In this document: positions 24,802 to 36,035 of the stretch, one piece after another | Position numbering within the stretch: the first letter of the stretch is position 1 | How the letters are laid out: the number at the start of each line of letters is the position of its first letter | From: Lingula anatina | Taxonomy: Eukaryota; Brachiopoda; Lingulata; Lingulida; Lingulidae | Length of the DNA stretch: 64,000 nt | NCBI RefSeq assembly: GCF_001039355.2 | Contig: NW_019776157.1 | Coordinates: forward strand, 595,232-659,231 | Direction of reading: 5' to 3' | Position numbers and translations under genes: made by a program | The notes under the pieces: model-generated | Told to the model about the DNA's origin: nothing | The model's input: only the letters and a program-made list of their open reading frames with translations | The model's database searches: none

Positions 24802-25734
24802 ACGTATGTTAAGATACTTCATAATACATGTATATTACCACTTCATAGGATAAAAATTACTATTTCATGATAGAGCTAGGCGACTTCATTGGTTAAAAAA
24901 TAAGGACCCTCCGGCGACTTCATAGTATATTACCACTTCATGTGACATTGTATCCAAACATGTTTCAGTTCTGGTTGGATGTGGAAATTAGGCGTAAAGG
25001 TCGATATGATGTTTCATTCTAGACCATGATTTCGAGAGTGACGCGTGTATTTGCAATGGGGTGTGGGGTGGGCGGAGTAACATTTCTCACCCACATGATA
25101 TTGCGTATTTTATCTCGTTGGAGTTTATTGAAGCTGTTATTTCCATATTCTCGTAGATACCCGTGAGTTTAAGCTCTATAAATAGTGTACATTGTTTCAA
25201 GAGCTCCGGTGACGGAAAGCATAAAGTTAGTTTTAACTATGGGGCAAAAGAATTGATCACATCATTTTGTAAAGTGACCGTATCCAATAGTGCTAAGAAA
25301 GCGTCGGCTGTGAGTCCAAATGAAATAATTTAGCATCTTAAAGTAACTTTATTAAAGAGACTTGATGGGGGGCCAAGTTACCCCGGGGTCCAACTAGCCC
25401 CGGTCTCTCCTGGTGGCTAGTACACAGTAGCAAGAATGTATGTCTTTCCGTTGTATGTAGAGAACTCTACTAGGCAGAGACTCTGAGAGGTTTTAATTTT
25501 GCTCCGCATAAGTTGTACATTAATATCTTTAACAAACCGTCTATTCCATTATTCGTGTTATAGAAGTATCTCTTATGTAACTATGACATGAATGTTATGA
25601 CTTGAAATAAGCTGTCAAAATAAGCTTTTCTATTGATATACAACATAATATTTTGAGAATATTTCGGTCTTTTAAAAAGAAAGACCCCTCCCCCTGACCT
25701 ACATACTTAATGAAAACGTTTGAGGTCGGAAAGT

Positions 25735-25872
25735 CTGAAAAACAGGTTGCAAAATGCGTTCAGTTGTAAAATGCGGCTTACAAATAGAGCCGCATTTTTT
25801 GCAGATGAACGCATTTTGCAACTGCAACGCATTTTGCAACCAAAGAAAATCGTGAAAACGCATTTTGCAACC
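25735..25872. repeat. GGTTGCAAAATGCG hairpin-rich element
   Basis: GGTTGCAAAATGCG at the left end is answered by two complementary CGCATTTTGCAACC copies at the right, with inner GCGGC/GCCGC pairing. A shorter form, missing the last copy, is at 33568-33690. Confidence 0.7.
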
Positions 25873-27137
25873 AGAATTTTTTCTTAGTCACTAAATATTG
25901 GTCTAAAGACAAGCTCGGATATCAGAATAATAGCCGTTTTTCTTGTACAACAGAATATATTATATATTTTTATGAGTTGTTCACAATGTTTTTATTTTGA
26001 AATATAGATCTCATACGAAGAGTTATTATCTCTTTAAATATCCCCAATGTCTCATGTTCTTCACTTTAATGGATAGGGGATATCAGTAACAATGATATAA
26101 AAATATACCCCCCCCCCCGAAGGACTGCAAGGTCACACTAGTCCTACGTAGGCTACTAAAGATCTACGAGTAGAAATCAGAAATTACGATGTAAAAATTA
26201 CAATCAACCACCCTATGGGACAACCACACCCCGCACTTCCAACCGTTTCTAGGACTTACAAAAATTTGATCACGCCGTGATGGACATTCACAGGTGTAGG
26301 ACCAGAACAGAGCATCTCGGAAACCAAGGGACAAACGTAAAGCATTACCACTGAGCTTGTCTTTCCTCATGGAAAAATTAGTCTTTTCAGAGTGGGACGC
26401 GACTTGATCAAAACGACTGTAGTGCACAATTATGTACATGTACCTTCTCTGCTTCTTTTTCAACACAATTATCTATTTATTTACGTTTAATAATTGTTTC
26501 CTATTTGTTTATTTATCCATCTTATAATCCAGTAACCTACGCGTAAATTATGTTTTCATAGCCTGGTTTACCTGATCCAGTAGTTTTATGCATCAAGCAG
26601 ATCTGGGAAGGGAGGGCCCAAGGGGTCTGGAACCCCTTTTTTTCAACGCTGACCATAATATCCCATAATGTACTGAATTTTCAAAAATCCTGGATCTTCG
26701 CTTACATGTGCCTGTGCATTTTAAAATTGCTCAAAACATACATCCAATACCAGTAAAGAAACCCTATTCAGTCATACAAGTAAATTAAAACGTACAGTTC
26801 ACCTATGTTGGATAATATTTTCAGTACGAAAACATTATATTTCAAAAAAGTTCTCTCTCATAACGTTGGGCCAACAACAGGGGCTTTTTCCCCATGATCC
26901 CATGAAGCCGCAGGCAATATCTTACGTGGAGATGAAGTCGTTTTGTCAGTAAAATCAGAGCATTTATCCCACGAAGTGGTAATGAAGTATCTTAACAGAC
27001 GTACACTAAAAATTTTGAAAACTTAGTGTGAATAACTTAAAATAATGCAAATGAAAGCGGACTCTACTGAAAATGATACGAGAAATTTGAACGATTTACA
27101 ATAACGTGTTTAGAAAAAGAAAACTATAAATAACTAG

Positions 27138-27371
27138 AAAAGCACTCCGAGAGCGCAGACCTCCGCCAAGGCAGCGATTTTTGATTATTTTTGATTACTG
27201 ATTGATTATTGATCCGGATCACCACCAAAAACTTATCATCTTTTCCTTGGCCCACTTCTGACAGTTCCTGAAAATTTCATCAAAATCGGTCCATAACTTT
27301 GTGAGTTATGTTGGTGACAAACAAACAGACAGACAAACAGGGATGAAAACATAACCTCCTTGGCGGAGGTA
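27138..27371. mobile_element. Non-autonomous element with CCTCCGCCAAGG ends, empty in unit 2
   Basis: ACCTCCGCCAAGG near the left is the complement of CCTTGGCGGAGGT at the right. Contains GAAAATTTCATCAAAATCGG and TCCATAACTTTGTGAGTTAT, a motif seen in many invertebrate repeat sequences. Unit 2 reads straight through near 35720 without it. Confidence 0.75.
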
Positions 27372-27457
27372 AGAATGAGAGAGAGAGAGAGAGAGAGCAA
27401 AATGAATCCTGTGCAAGTGTATAAGTGAAACAAAAGCCTTATATCAATGGGGGTGTC

Positions 27458-27598
27458 TCGATAGTCCGAAGGTTCATTGGTCCGAAGGTTCATTGGTCCG
27501 AAAAGTGGTAACATTTTCATCGATTTTTTAATCAAGGGTTCATTGGTCCGAAGGTTCTATAGTGAATATTCGGACCAACGAACCTTCGGACTATTGAA
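27458..27598. mobile_element. Foldback MITE with ATAGTCCGAAGGTTC repeats
   Basis: ATAGTCCGAAGGTTCATTGG at the left is the complement of the right end with one mismatch. GTCCGAAGGTTCATTG also recurs inside as direct copies. Absent from unit 2 at about 35800. Confidence 0.8.
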
Positions 27599-27805
27599 CC
27601 ATAAAACCACCGACATTTACACATATAAAAAAGAAAACACTGGCCACTAACTGACAAAGAATGCTCTGGCTGGTTGCATACAAACAACTTTTTTCCTTTT
27701 TTGCAGTATGCAAGTTATTAGTTGGTTAGTGAGAGAGCACACAGAAGAGGAATGAAATTAAATACTTAACTACAAGACAGTTGGACAGCTGATATAGACG
27801 TAACC

Positions 27806-28813
27806 ATGCGTCTTCGGATGACTAGATTCACAACAACGTTCTACTTCGTTAACATGTGCTTCGTCTTTCCCTTTATGACACTCTTCATCAGGAACGAACA
27901 TCTTAACGAGGCAGCCAACAGAGGCGCTGAGAGGACTTGTAACGAACACGTCTACCCGTCTGGATTGCAAAAAGATCGTCGGTGCAGGACTGACGCCGAC
28001 GCTGACGCTGACAATGTGGACTTGCTCAGTCGGTCCGATGTTTTAATCACAGGTCCGCCGCGCAGTGGGACAACGATAGCTGGGAAGATTGCCAGCTACT
28101 CTGAAAACACGAAATACCTCCACGAGCCCATGAATCCCGGTGAGCGTCTGGTCAACTGCGGTAATATTACAGCAAAGCCGAAAGTTTATAAGCACGCCGA
28201 TGTCAACTTGGTAGTGGACATCAAAGGATGGCAGAGATTTTACTTAGAAATGTTCCCAAGATGCAGGAACGGAACGGACACCCGTTTAATATTGAAAGAT
28301 CCAATGGCTTTGAAATTTTCCGACAGTCTGCAGAAAAGGTTCTCCTTGTTGGTTGTCGTAAAAATCCGCCATCCGGCTGCTCTGATTGCCAGCGATTGTG
28401 CTCGCAGGTCAGATTGGAGGGCGCGTTACTGCCATACAAAGTCGATCATGAGATACCTCGCCCAACGCAAATACCAATTCCAGATAATTGTCAGACTGTA
28501 TAAGCTGTACGGTAATCAGACGAAATTTTGGTACTTTACAAAGCACGAGGACTTTTGCGACAATCCTCTGTGGGAGGCGCGCCGGATGCTGGAGTTCCTC
28601 CGGATGCGCTTTACACATTCCATCCTCCACAAGGTGGAGAATATTACGTCGGTAGAGAATCCATCAAAAATCAAGAGGTACCATGATATCCATATTAATT
28701 CCAAAGCTGTCAACGACAACTGGAGACACCAGCTAAGTGGTGATCAAATAGAAATCATCAAGCGACAAACTTTATTCTACTGGAAACTGTTTTACACGGA
28801 GAAAGACTGGTGA
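27806..28813 (+). CDS. Golgi-type PAPS-dependent sulfotransferase, copy 1
   Basis: A single-exon gene of 335 residues. Sulfotransferases of this kind move sulfate from PAPS to a carbohydrate or similar acceptor in the Golgi. Residues about 9-28 (FTTTFYFVNMCFVFPFMTLF) form one hydrophobic segment near the N-terminus, as in a type II membrane protein, followed by a polar stem. GPPRSGTT (about 83-90) is the 5'-phosphosulfate-binding loop, followed by KYLHEPMNP. VVVKIRHPAALIAS (about 187-200) fits the 3'-phosphate-binding motif. Several N-glycosylation sequons (NIT, NGT, NQT) support a lumenal domain. The start is the first ATG in a long open frame. Acceptor specificity cannot be named. The neighbour copy at 36036 is about 92% identical. 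Confidence 0.88.
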   Translation: MRLRMTRFTTTFYFVNMCFVFPFMTLFIRNEHLNEAANRGAERTCNEHVYPSGLQKDRRCRTDADADADNVDLLSRSDVLITGPPRSGTTIAGKIASYSENTKYLHEPMNPGERLVNCGNITAKPKVYKHADVNLVVDIKGWQRFYLEMFPRCRNGTDTRLILKDPMALKFSDSLQKRFSLLVVVKIRHPAALIASDCARRSDWRARYCHTKSIMRYLAQRKYQFQIIVRLYKLYGNQTKFWYFTKHEDFCDNPLWEARRMLEFLRMRFTHSILHKVENITSVENPSKIKRYHDIHINSKAVNDNWRHQLSGDQIEIIKRQTLFYWKLFYTEKDW

Positions 28814-28926
28814 AACATGGCATGTGAAATGAGTAGAATTAAAGTTAATTGAACATTGTCTCGCTGATCTCTGATCTACTCTCACGGCATTAAATCCGTT
28901 AATCAACTTTCCCGTGTATTGAAAAG

Positions 28927-28977
<51 letters not shown>

Positions 28978-29743
28978 TTTATTTATAGTCTACAATCCAT
29001 ATAAAATGTTCAGTAGACATTACATGGGTAAAATGAACAGAATTAGATGAATAAAGTCAATTAATAAATAGGTAGTTAAGATTTTAAGATATTAAAATGT
29101 GAAGTACAATGTAAATAAATACTTGGACAGTTTAGATTTAAAGATATTAAAATGTGGAGTACAATGTGAATAAATACTTGGACAGTTTAGATATTAAGAT
29201 ATTAAAATGTGAAATGCAATGTAAAAGATAACAGCCAGTCAAATCAACTATAAAATTTTTTAAAGATAAAAGTGTTAATTATTTTTTAACATTGTCCTCA
29301 GACTCTATAGTTTTTAAGTATACTGGGAGATCGTTCCATTCGTTTGGCCCATAGACTTGAAGACCTTCATCTGGCATTACATGGCATGAGCAAAACTGGT
29401 CAAGTGATTTTCAACTAAGTTTTGGAACATAACGATTGATGATAAGATGAATTAGTTTTTGTAGGCACATGGGCGCTGGTTGGTAAAAATATAGCATGCA
29501 TAAAAGTTAAAATTTTGAATAAAATGCGTGCTCTAACCGGGAGCCAGTGTAACTGCTTTAAAGTGTGTGTGATATGAGTCTCCCTGGCTGTGCGGGTTAA
29601 AAGACGGGCTGAAATATTCTGAATTCGCTGCAGTTTTTTATTCGTTCGTCGGTACAGCCATAGAGTAAAGGGTTGCAGTATTCTAAACGATAGGTTATCA
29701 TCGTATGAATAACTGTTGCCGCAGAAGATTGGACCAGATTAGG
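28927..29743 (-). mobile_element. 5'-truncated non-LTR retrotransposon (CR1/L2/Rex-like) with (TTA)n tail
   Basis: On the minus strand, reading past one frameshift gives SSAATVIHTMITYRLEYCNP, LLYGCTDERI, then KLQRIQNISARLLTRTA and LKQLHWLPVRARILFKILTF, the conserved end of LINE reverse-transcriptase proteins. The 3' end on that strand is a (TTA)n run (about 28929-28976), as in CR1/L2-type elements. The homologous site near 37287 in unit 2 is empty. The element is a dead, 5'-truncated copy. Confidence 0.8.
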
Positions 29744-30031
29744 GTCCAGTTTCATCAATAGGTATAATATGGACGGCAATCCTGAAGACGGTGGCCATTC
29801 TTAACTACAGAATGGCAATGTTGGAGATATAGATAAGTATCGAGCGAAACATAACTTTATTCAAAGGATTACGTATTTTCCCAAGAATAGCATTGTCCAT
29901 AGGACAGGGCTACCCAGCGTTGATGAAGCTGAACCCTACTGTTTTGTTGCCCCATACACTGTTTTTATACTAAAAGTATTTAGAATATTTGACGTTGTCA
30001 TTACGTTTTTTTTTTAAATAAGGCCACACTN

Positions 30032-30046
30032 CCGTGTATTGAAAAG

Positions 30047-30097
<51 letters not shown>

Positions 30098-31141
30098 TTT
30101 ATTTATAGTCTACAATCCATATAAAATGTTCAGTAGACATTACATGGGTAAAATGAACAGAATTAGATGAATAAAGTCAATTAATAAATAGGTAGTTACG
30201 ATTTTAAGATATTAAAATGTGAAGTACAATGTAAATAAATACTTGGACAGTTTAGATTTAAAGATATTAAAATGTGGAGTACAATGTGAATAAATACTTG
30301 GACAGTTTAGATATTAAGATATTAAAATGTGAAATGCAATGTAAAAGATAACAGCCAGTCAAATCACCTATAAAATTTTTTAAAGATAAAAGTGTTAATT
30401 ATTTTTTAACATTGTCCTCAGACTCTATAGTTTTTAAGTATATTGGGAGATCGTTCCATTCGTTTGGTCCATAGGCTTGAAGACCTTCATCTGGCATTAC
30501 ATGGCATGAGCAAAACTGGTCAAGTGATTTTCAACTAAGTTTTGGAACATAACGATTGATGATAAGATGAATTAGTTTTTGTAGGCACAGGGGCGCTGGT
30601 TGGTAAAAAAAATAGCATGCATAAAAGTTAAAATTTTGAATAAAATGCGTGCTCTAACCGGGAGCCAGTGCAACTGCTTTAAAGTGTGTGTGATATGTGT
30701 CTCCCTGGCTGTGCGGGTTAAAAGACGGGACTAAATATTCTGAATTCGCTGCAGTTTTTTATTCGTTCGTCGGTACAGCCATAGAGTAAAGGGTTGCAGT
30801 ATTCTAAACGAGAGGTTATCATCGTATGAATAACTGTTGCCGCAGAAGATTGGACCAGATTAGGGTCCAGTTTCATCAATAGGTATAATATGGACGGCAA
30901 TCCTGAAGACGATGGCCATTCTTAACTACAGAATGGCAATGTTGGAGATATAGATAAGTATCGAGCGAAACATAACTTTATTCAAAGGATTACGTATTTT
31001 CCCAAGAATAGCATTGTCCATAGGACAGGGCTACCCAGCGTTGATGAAGCTGAACCCTACTGTTTTGTTGCCCCATACACTGTTTATATACTAAAAGTAT
31101 TTAGAATATTTGACGTTGTCATTACGTTTTTTTTTTAAATA
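30032..31141. repeat. Direct repeat of 28912-30020 across an N
   Basis: Both copies start CCGTGTATTGAAAAGATAAT and end in the same T-rich, AAATAA stretch. Single-base differences are rare. An unmerged contig overlap is the simplest reading. Confidence 0.85.
30047..30864 (-). mobile_element. Second near-identical copy of the same LINE fragment
   Basis: Repeats 28927-29743 with about 1% difference, including the (TTA)n tail and flanks on both sides. It begins right after the N at 30031. It is most likely the same insertion from an overlapping contig or other haplotype. Confidence 0.8.
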
Positions 31142-31375
31142 AACAATGTGCTATGTGGTTTGCGGATTACATTTTACTGTTCTTTAATTCATATGAAAAT
31201 AATTGCGCTACATAATTTAACATGTTGTCCCCATTCCAGTAATTAACACGAATATTTGGCGTTGTCAACACGTTTTTATAAATAGCAACGTGCTATGTGG
31301 TTTGCAGATTACAATTTTTTCTCCTATGAAAATTGTTACGTTATATGTCTAAATACGTTGTCCCCTTATTAAAAC
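31108..31375. repeat. About 150-bp direct repeat (GCGTTGTCAACACG unit), also at 37558-37850
   Basis: Two units here and two at 37558 and 37727 share TTTGGCGTTGTC, ACGTTTTTATAAATAG, GTGCTATGTGGTTTGCGGAT and TTATATGTCTAAATACGTTG. The pair is part of the ancestral unit end. Confidence 0.7.
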
Positions 31376-31664
31376 GAGTTGTATTATTACTCCAGAAGGC
31401 TTCTGTCTTTACTATGATGGCAAAGGACTGGGGTGAATTCGCCATTTGAAAATGGTAGGGGAGGGGGGGCACAATACGCCCACCAAGGCGTAACGTGAGA
31501 TGTGGGAAACATCGTGTGATGGTTGGTAGACCGAACTGCCAGAAAAATTAACCATTAAAAATGTGTATAAAATGACACTTTTCTGTCGACCTATTAAACA
31601 TAAAGGCCCTATACACGCGTTAATGTTGTTGATGAGATACAGACTATCTTTGAGAGCTACACAT

Positions 31665-32372
31665 ATATATGTCAAAGGCCCGGATCAAATCTAGTCCTAT
31701 GCATAAAGAGCCCAGACCCCATGTTTATTACGCCCTGGCTGGGCCTATTCTTTATGGTGTCTTTGTNATATATGTCAAAGGCCCGGATCAAATCTAGTCC
31801 TATGCATAAAGAGCCCAGACCCCTTTTTTTATTACGCCCTGGCTGGGCTTTATGGTGTCTTTGCATTGTTAACAGCATAATGGGCAAGTTAAATGACCAA
31901 GTCAATTGGCCAAGCTGCCGGTTTGTTTGTATGGCATGTGCAGGGGATGTCTTAGATCAAGGCACATATTATGATACTTACAGGTGTGGCAAATGAGATA
32001 TACTTGTATTTTATTACCTGTGATTTGTAAAATACATCAGAGGATAATACTTTAAGATAATAATTTTAAGATGTTTAATGTTTAAAGAAAAGACATGTAG
32101 ATTGATTTAGTAACATTTACTAAAGAAATGTTAAATTAAAGGTGGGCTTTATTTGTGCCTTGATCTAATACATCCCATGCACATGCCATACAAACAAACT
32201 GGCAGCTTGTCCAATTAACTAGGTCAATTAACTTGGTCATTTAGGTTGCCCATTATGCTGTTAACAATGCAAAGACAACATAAAGAATGGGCCCAGCCAG
32301 GGCGTAATAAACATGGGGTCTGGGCTTTTTATGCATGGGACTAGATTTGGTCCGGGCCTTTGACATATATAT
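31665..32372. mobile_element. Foldback element with about 200-bp inverted arms
   Basis: The left arm (about 31769-31967) and right arm (about 32149-32367) are inverted copies: GTCAAAGGCCCGGATCAAAT and GCATTGTTAACAGCATAATG on the left have their complements on the right. The first about 100 bases of the left arm are repeated at 31665-31766 before the N at 31767, likely a contig overlap. Inserted in an ATATAT run; intact empty sites are seen at about 38107 and 46788. No coding capacity seen. Confidence 0.85.
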
Positions 32373-33567
32373 ATATATATATATATATATCTGCTTCAGA
32401 GGTATGAAGGTCAGTAGTGTCAAATAGTTTGAAGTCATCATTTTGAGGGGCCTGGATACTGGCGTAACGTGACTTGCGTATGCCACATAACCCTCGCTGA
32501 CCCAGAGTCTATCTACATGTATAACTTACATTTACACACCGTGAAGATGTACTCGGTCAAACAGAAAAGAGACCGACTAGACTAGTGGCTGTGTATTTTA
32601 TGTTTATTCCACACGCAAGTACTGGAAGAAAACATTAATAGAATTGGTAAGAAGATAATAATATTACGTATGTTAAGATACTTCATAATACATGTATATT
32701 ACCACTTCATAGGATAAAAATTACTATTTCATGATAGAGCTAGGCGACTTCATTGGTTAAAAAATAAGGACCCTCCGGCGACTTCATAGAACATTCAAAC
32801 ATGTTTCAGTTCTGGTTGGATGTGGAAATTAGGCGTAAAGGTCGATATGATGTTTCATTCTAGACCATGATTTCGAGAGTGACGCGTGTATTTGCAATGG
32901 GGTGTGGGGTGGGCGGAGTAACATTTCTCACCCACATGATATTGCGTATTTTATCTCGTTGGAGTTTATTGAAGCTGTTATTTCCATATTCTCGTAGATA
33001 CCCGTGAGTTTAAGCTCTATAAATAGTGTACATTGTTTCAAGAGCTCCGGTCCTGTGACGGAAAGCATAAAGCTAGTTTTTTTTTTTTGCTCATTCAGTT
33101 TTGAGATTTTTCAGATTTCAGAACTATTAAAAACTGACAGTATTTGGACGTTGAATCATGATGGGTCTAAGGCACTATAAGACACACGAAGGCTATCAAT
33201 AAACACATTGCCTGCCTTTAAACTAGGACATAAAGCTGACCATGTGTGATTTGAATGACGGCGCAGGTTTATAGATGTGGCTAGTACACAGTAGCAAGAA
33301 TGTATGTTTTTTCCATTTTAATTTTGCTCCACATAAATTGTACATTAATATCTTTAACAAACCGTCTATTCCATTATTCGTGTTATAGAAGTATCTCTTA
33401 TGTAACTATGACATGAATGTTATGACTTGAAATAAGCTGTCAAAATAAGCTTTTCTACTGATATACAACATAATATTTTGAGAATATTTCGGTCGTTTAA
33501 AAAGATAGACCCCTCCCCCTGACCTACATACTTAATGAAAACGTTTGAGGTCGGAAAGTCTGGAAAA

Positions 33568-33690
33568 CCGGTTGCAAAATGCGTTCAGTTGTAAAATGCG
33601 GCTTACAAACAGAGCCACATTTTTGCAGATGAACGCATTTTGCAACTGCAACGCATTTTGCAACCAAAGAAAATCGTGAAAGCGCATTTC
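33568..33690. repeat. GGTTGCAAAATGCG element, unit 2 copy, 3'-shortened
   Basis: Same as 25735-25872 but the terminal CGCATTTTGCAACC is deleted after GAAAGCGCATTTC. Confidence 0.65.
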
Positions 33691-34054
33691 TAAAGACAAG
33701 CTCGGATATCAGAATAATAGCTATAACTGCCGTTTTTCTTGTACAACAGAATATATTATATTTTTATGAGTTGTTCACAATGTTTTTATTTTGAAATATA
33801 GTTCTCATACGAAGAGTTATTATCTCTTTAAATATCCCCAATGTCTCATGTTCTTCACTTTAATGGATAGGGGATATCAGTAACAACGATATAAAAATAT
33901 ACCCCCCCAAAGGACTGCAAGGTCACACTAGTCCTACGTAGGCTACTAAAGATCTACGAGTAGAAATCAGAAATTACGATGTAAAAATTACAATCAACCA
34001 CCCTATGGGACAACCACACCCCGTACTTCCAACCGTTTCTAGGACTTACAAAAA

Positions 34055-34832
34055 TTGCAAAATGCATTGCAGTTGCAAGACCCGTTTTCACGATTTTGTT
34101 TGTTTGCAAAATGCGTTGCAGTTGCAGAAAGCGGCTCTACCACTGTCATTATGATTGTGAATGGACCCTTAATTTGAAAAAGAAAAGGGCAGCACACGGC
34201 ACTGGACAGCTGAGTTCTTGAATGTAGCTCAAGGAATCCAATTAAAAACTGATTGTTGTGTTCTTGGGGAAGAAATTGTGATATATATAAAATATAAATC
34301 ATCCACCCCGGGGGCAGACAGCAGATTCAGCCTATTGTGTCAAGGCAACCCCGCTCCCATCCCGACTCTATCTCTAAATTATTTCAATTTGTTCCAGTTA
34401 CTTTAAAGAAATCGGTTGCTAAATGCATTACAGTCACAGATTGCGTTTTCACGTATTTCTTTGGTTGCAAAATTCGGCTATACAACTATCTTATGGAATG
34501 ACTCTCCAGACTGTAGAGTGCTGTAGTTAATTTACGCTCTTATCTTTCACATCGGGTGAGGTGGAAGCACAAAAGAAATAAGCAATCATAAGCAATATAC
34601 TTGAGACACAAGGTTACTTTGCAACTTTACTTTTCCAATTCATCAATTTATTCTGAATAAATATCAATCTACAAGCCCGTTGATCTCGCAGATCAACCTC
34701 ATTAATTAGGCTGCTAAACAACAAGTACCCCCTTCCGAACGCCTTTTTAACAGGTTCCCAAATGCAGACTGTGCCGCAGATAATACTTTCGGGTCAATAG
34801 AGAGCCAGCCAAGGGCACATTTCGGGAACACG
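34055..34832. mobile_element. About 780-bp insertion specific to unit 2
   Basis: Unit 1 reads CTTACAAAAATTTGATCACG at 26255-26275 where unit 2 is split by this segment. It contains further TTGCAAAATGCG-type repeats (34050-34150 and 34410-34480), suggesting a larger relative of the 25735 element. No gene seen. Target-site duplication not resolved. Confidence 0.6.
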
Positions 34833-36035
34833 TTTGATCACGCCGTGATTGACACTTACAGGTGTAGGACCAGAACAGAGCATCTCGGAAACCAAGGGAC
34901 AAACGTAAAGCATTACCACTGCGCTTGTCTTTTCTCATGGAAAAATTAGTCTTTTCAGAGTGGGACGCGACTTGATCAAAACGACTGTAGTGCACAATTA
35001 TGTACATGTACCTTCTCTGCTTCTTTTTTCAACACAATTATCTATTTATTTACGTTTAATAATTGTTTCCTATTTGTTTATTTATCCATCTTATAATCCA
35101 GTAACCTACGCGTAAATTATGTTTTCATAGCCTGGTTTACCTGATCCAGTAGTTTTATGCATCAAGCGGATCTGGGAAGGGAAGGCCCAAGGGGTCTGGA
35201 ACCCCTTTTTTTCAACGCTGACCATAATCTCCCATAATGTACTGAATTTTCAAATATCCTGGATCTTCGCTTACATGTGCCTGTGCATTTTAAAATTGCT
35301 CAAAACATACATCCAATGCCAGTAAAGAAACCCTATTCAGTCATACAAGTAAATTAAAACGTACAGTTCACCTATGTTGGATAATATTTTCAGTACGAAA
35401 ACATTATATTTCAAAAACGTTCTCTCTCATAACGTTGGGCCAACAACAGGGACTTTTTCACCATGATCACATGACACCGCAGGCAATATCTTATGTGGAG
35501 ATGAAGTCGTATTTTATCCTATGAAGTCGTTTTTTCAGTAAAATCAGAGCATTTATCCCACGAAGTGGTAATGAAGTATCTTAACAGATGTACACTAAAA
35601 ATTTTGAAAACTTAGTGTGAATAACTTAAAATAATGCAAATGAAGGCGGACTCTACTGAAAATGATACGAGAAATTTGAACGATTTAAAATAACGTGTTT
35701 CGAAAAGGAAAACTATAAATAACAATGAGAGCAATAGAGAAAGAGAGGGCAAAATGAATCTTGTGCAAGTGTATGAGTGAAACAAAAGTCCTTATTCAAT
35801 AATAAATAAAAATAAAAATACTGAAATAAAACCACCGACATTTACACATATTAAAAATAAAACACTGGCTGCTAATTAACTGATAAGAGTGCTCTGACTG
35901 GTTGAATACAAACAACTTTTTCCTTCTTTTTTGCAGGATGCAAGTTATTAGTTGGTTAGTAAGAGAGCACACAGAAGAGGAATGAAAATAAATACTTGAC
36001 TACAAGACAGTTGGACAGCTGATATAGACCTAACC

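Larger units (their letters stand above)
24255..28860. repeat. Segmental duplication, unit 1 (sulfotransferase block)
   Basis: Matches about 32280-37090 (unit 2) at a few percent divergence outside insertions. Unit 1 starts with a foldback-element arm, then CTGCTTCAGAGGTATGAAGG, and runs through the sulfotransferase gene. Insertions specific to unit 1 lie at 24634-24801, 27138-27371 and 27458-27598. Unit 2 has its own insertion at about 34055-34832. An N precedes the unit, so it could be a second haplotype rather than a real tandem copy. Confidence 0.85.

Noticed and set aside
25735-25872. miRNA precursor from the strong hairpin
   Set aside because: The hairpin is built from repeated GGTTGCAAAATGCG motifs found several times nearby, which fits a transposon remnant better.
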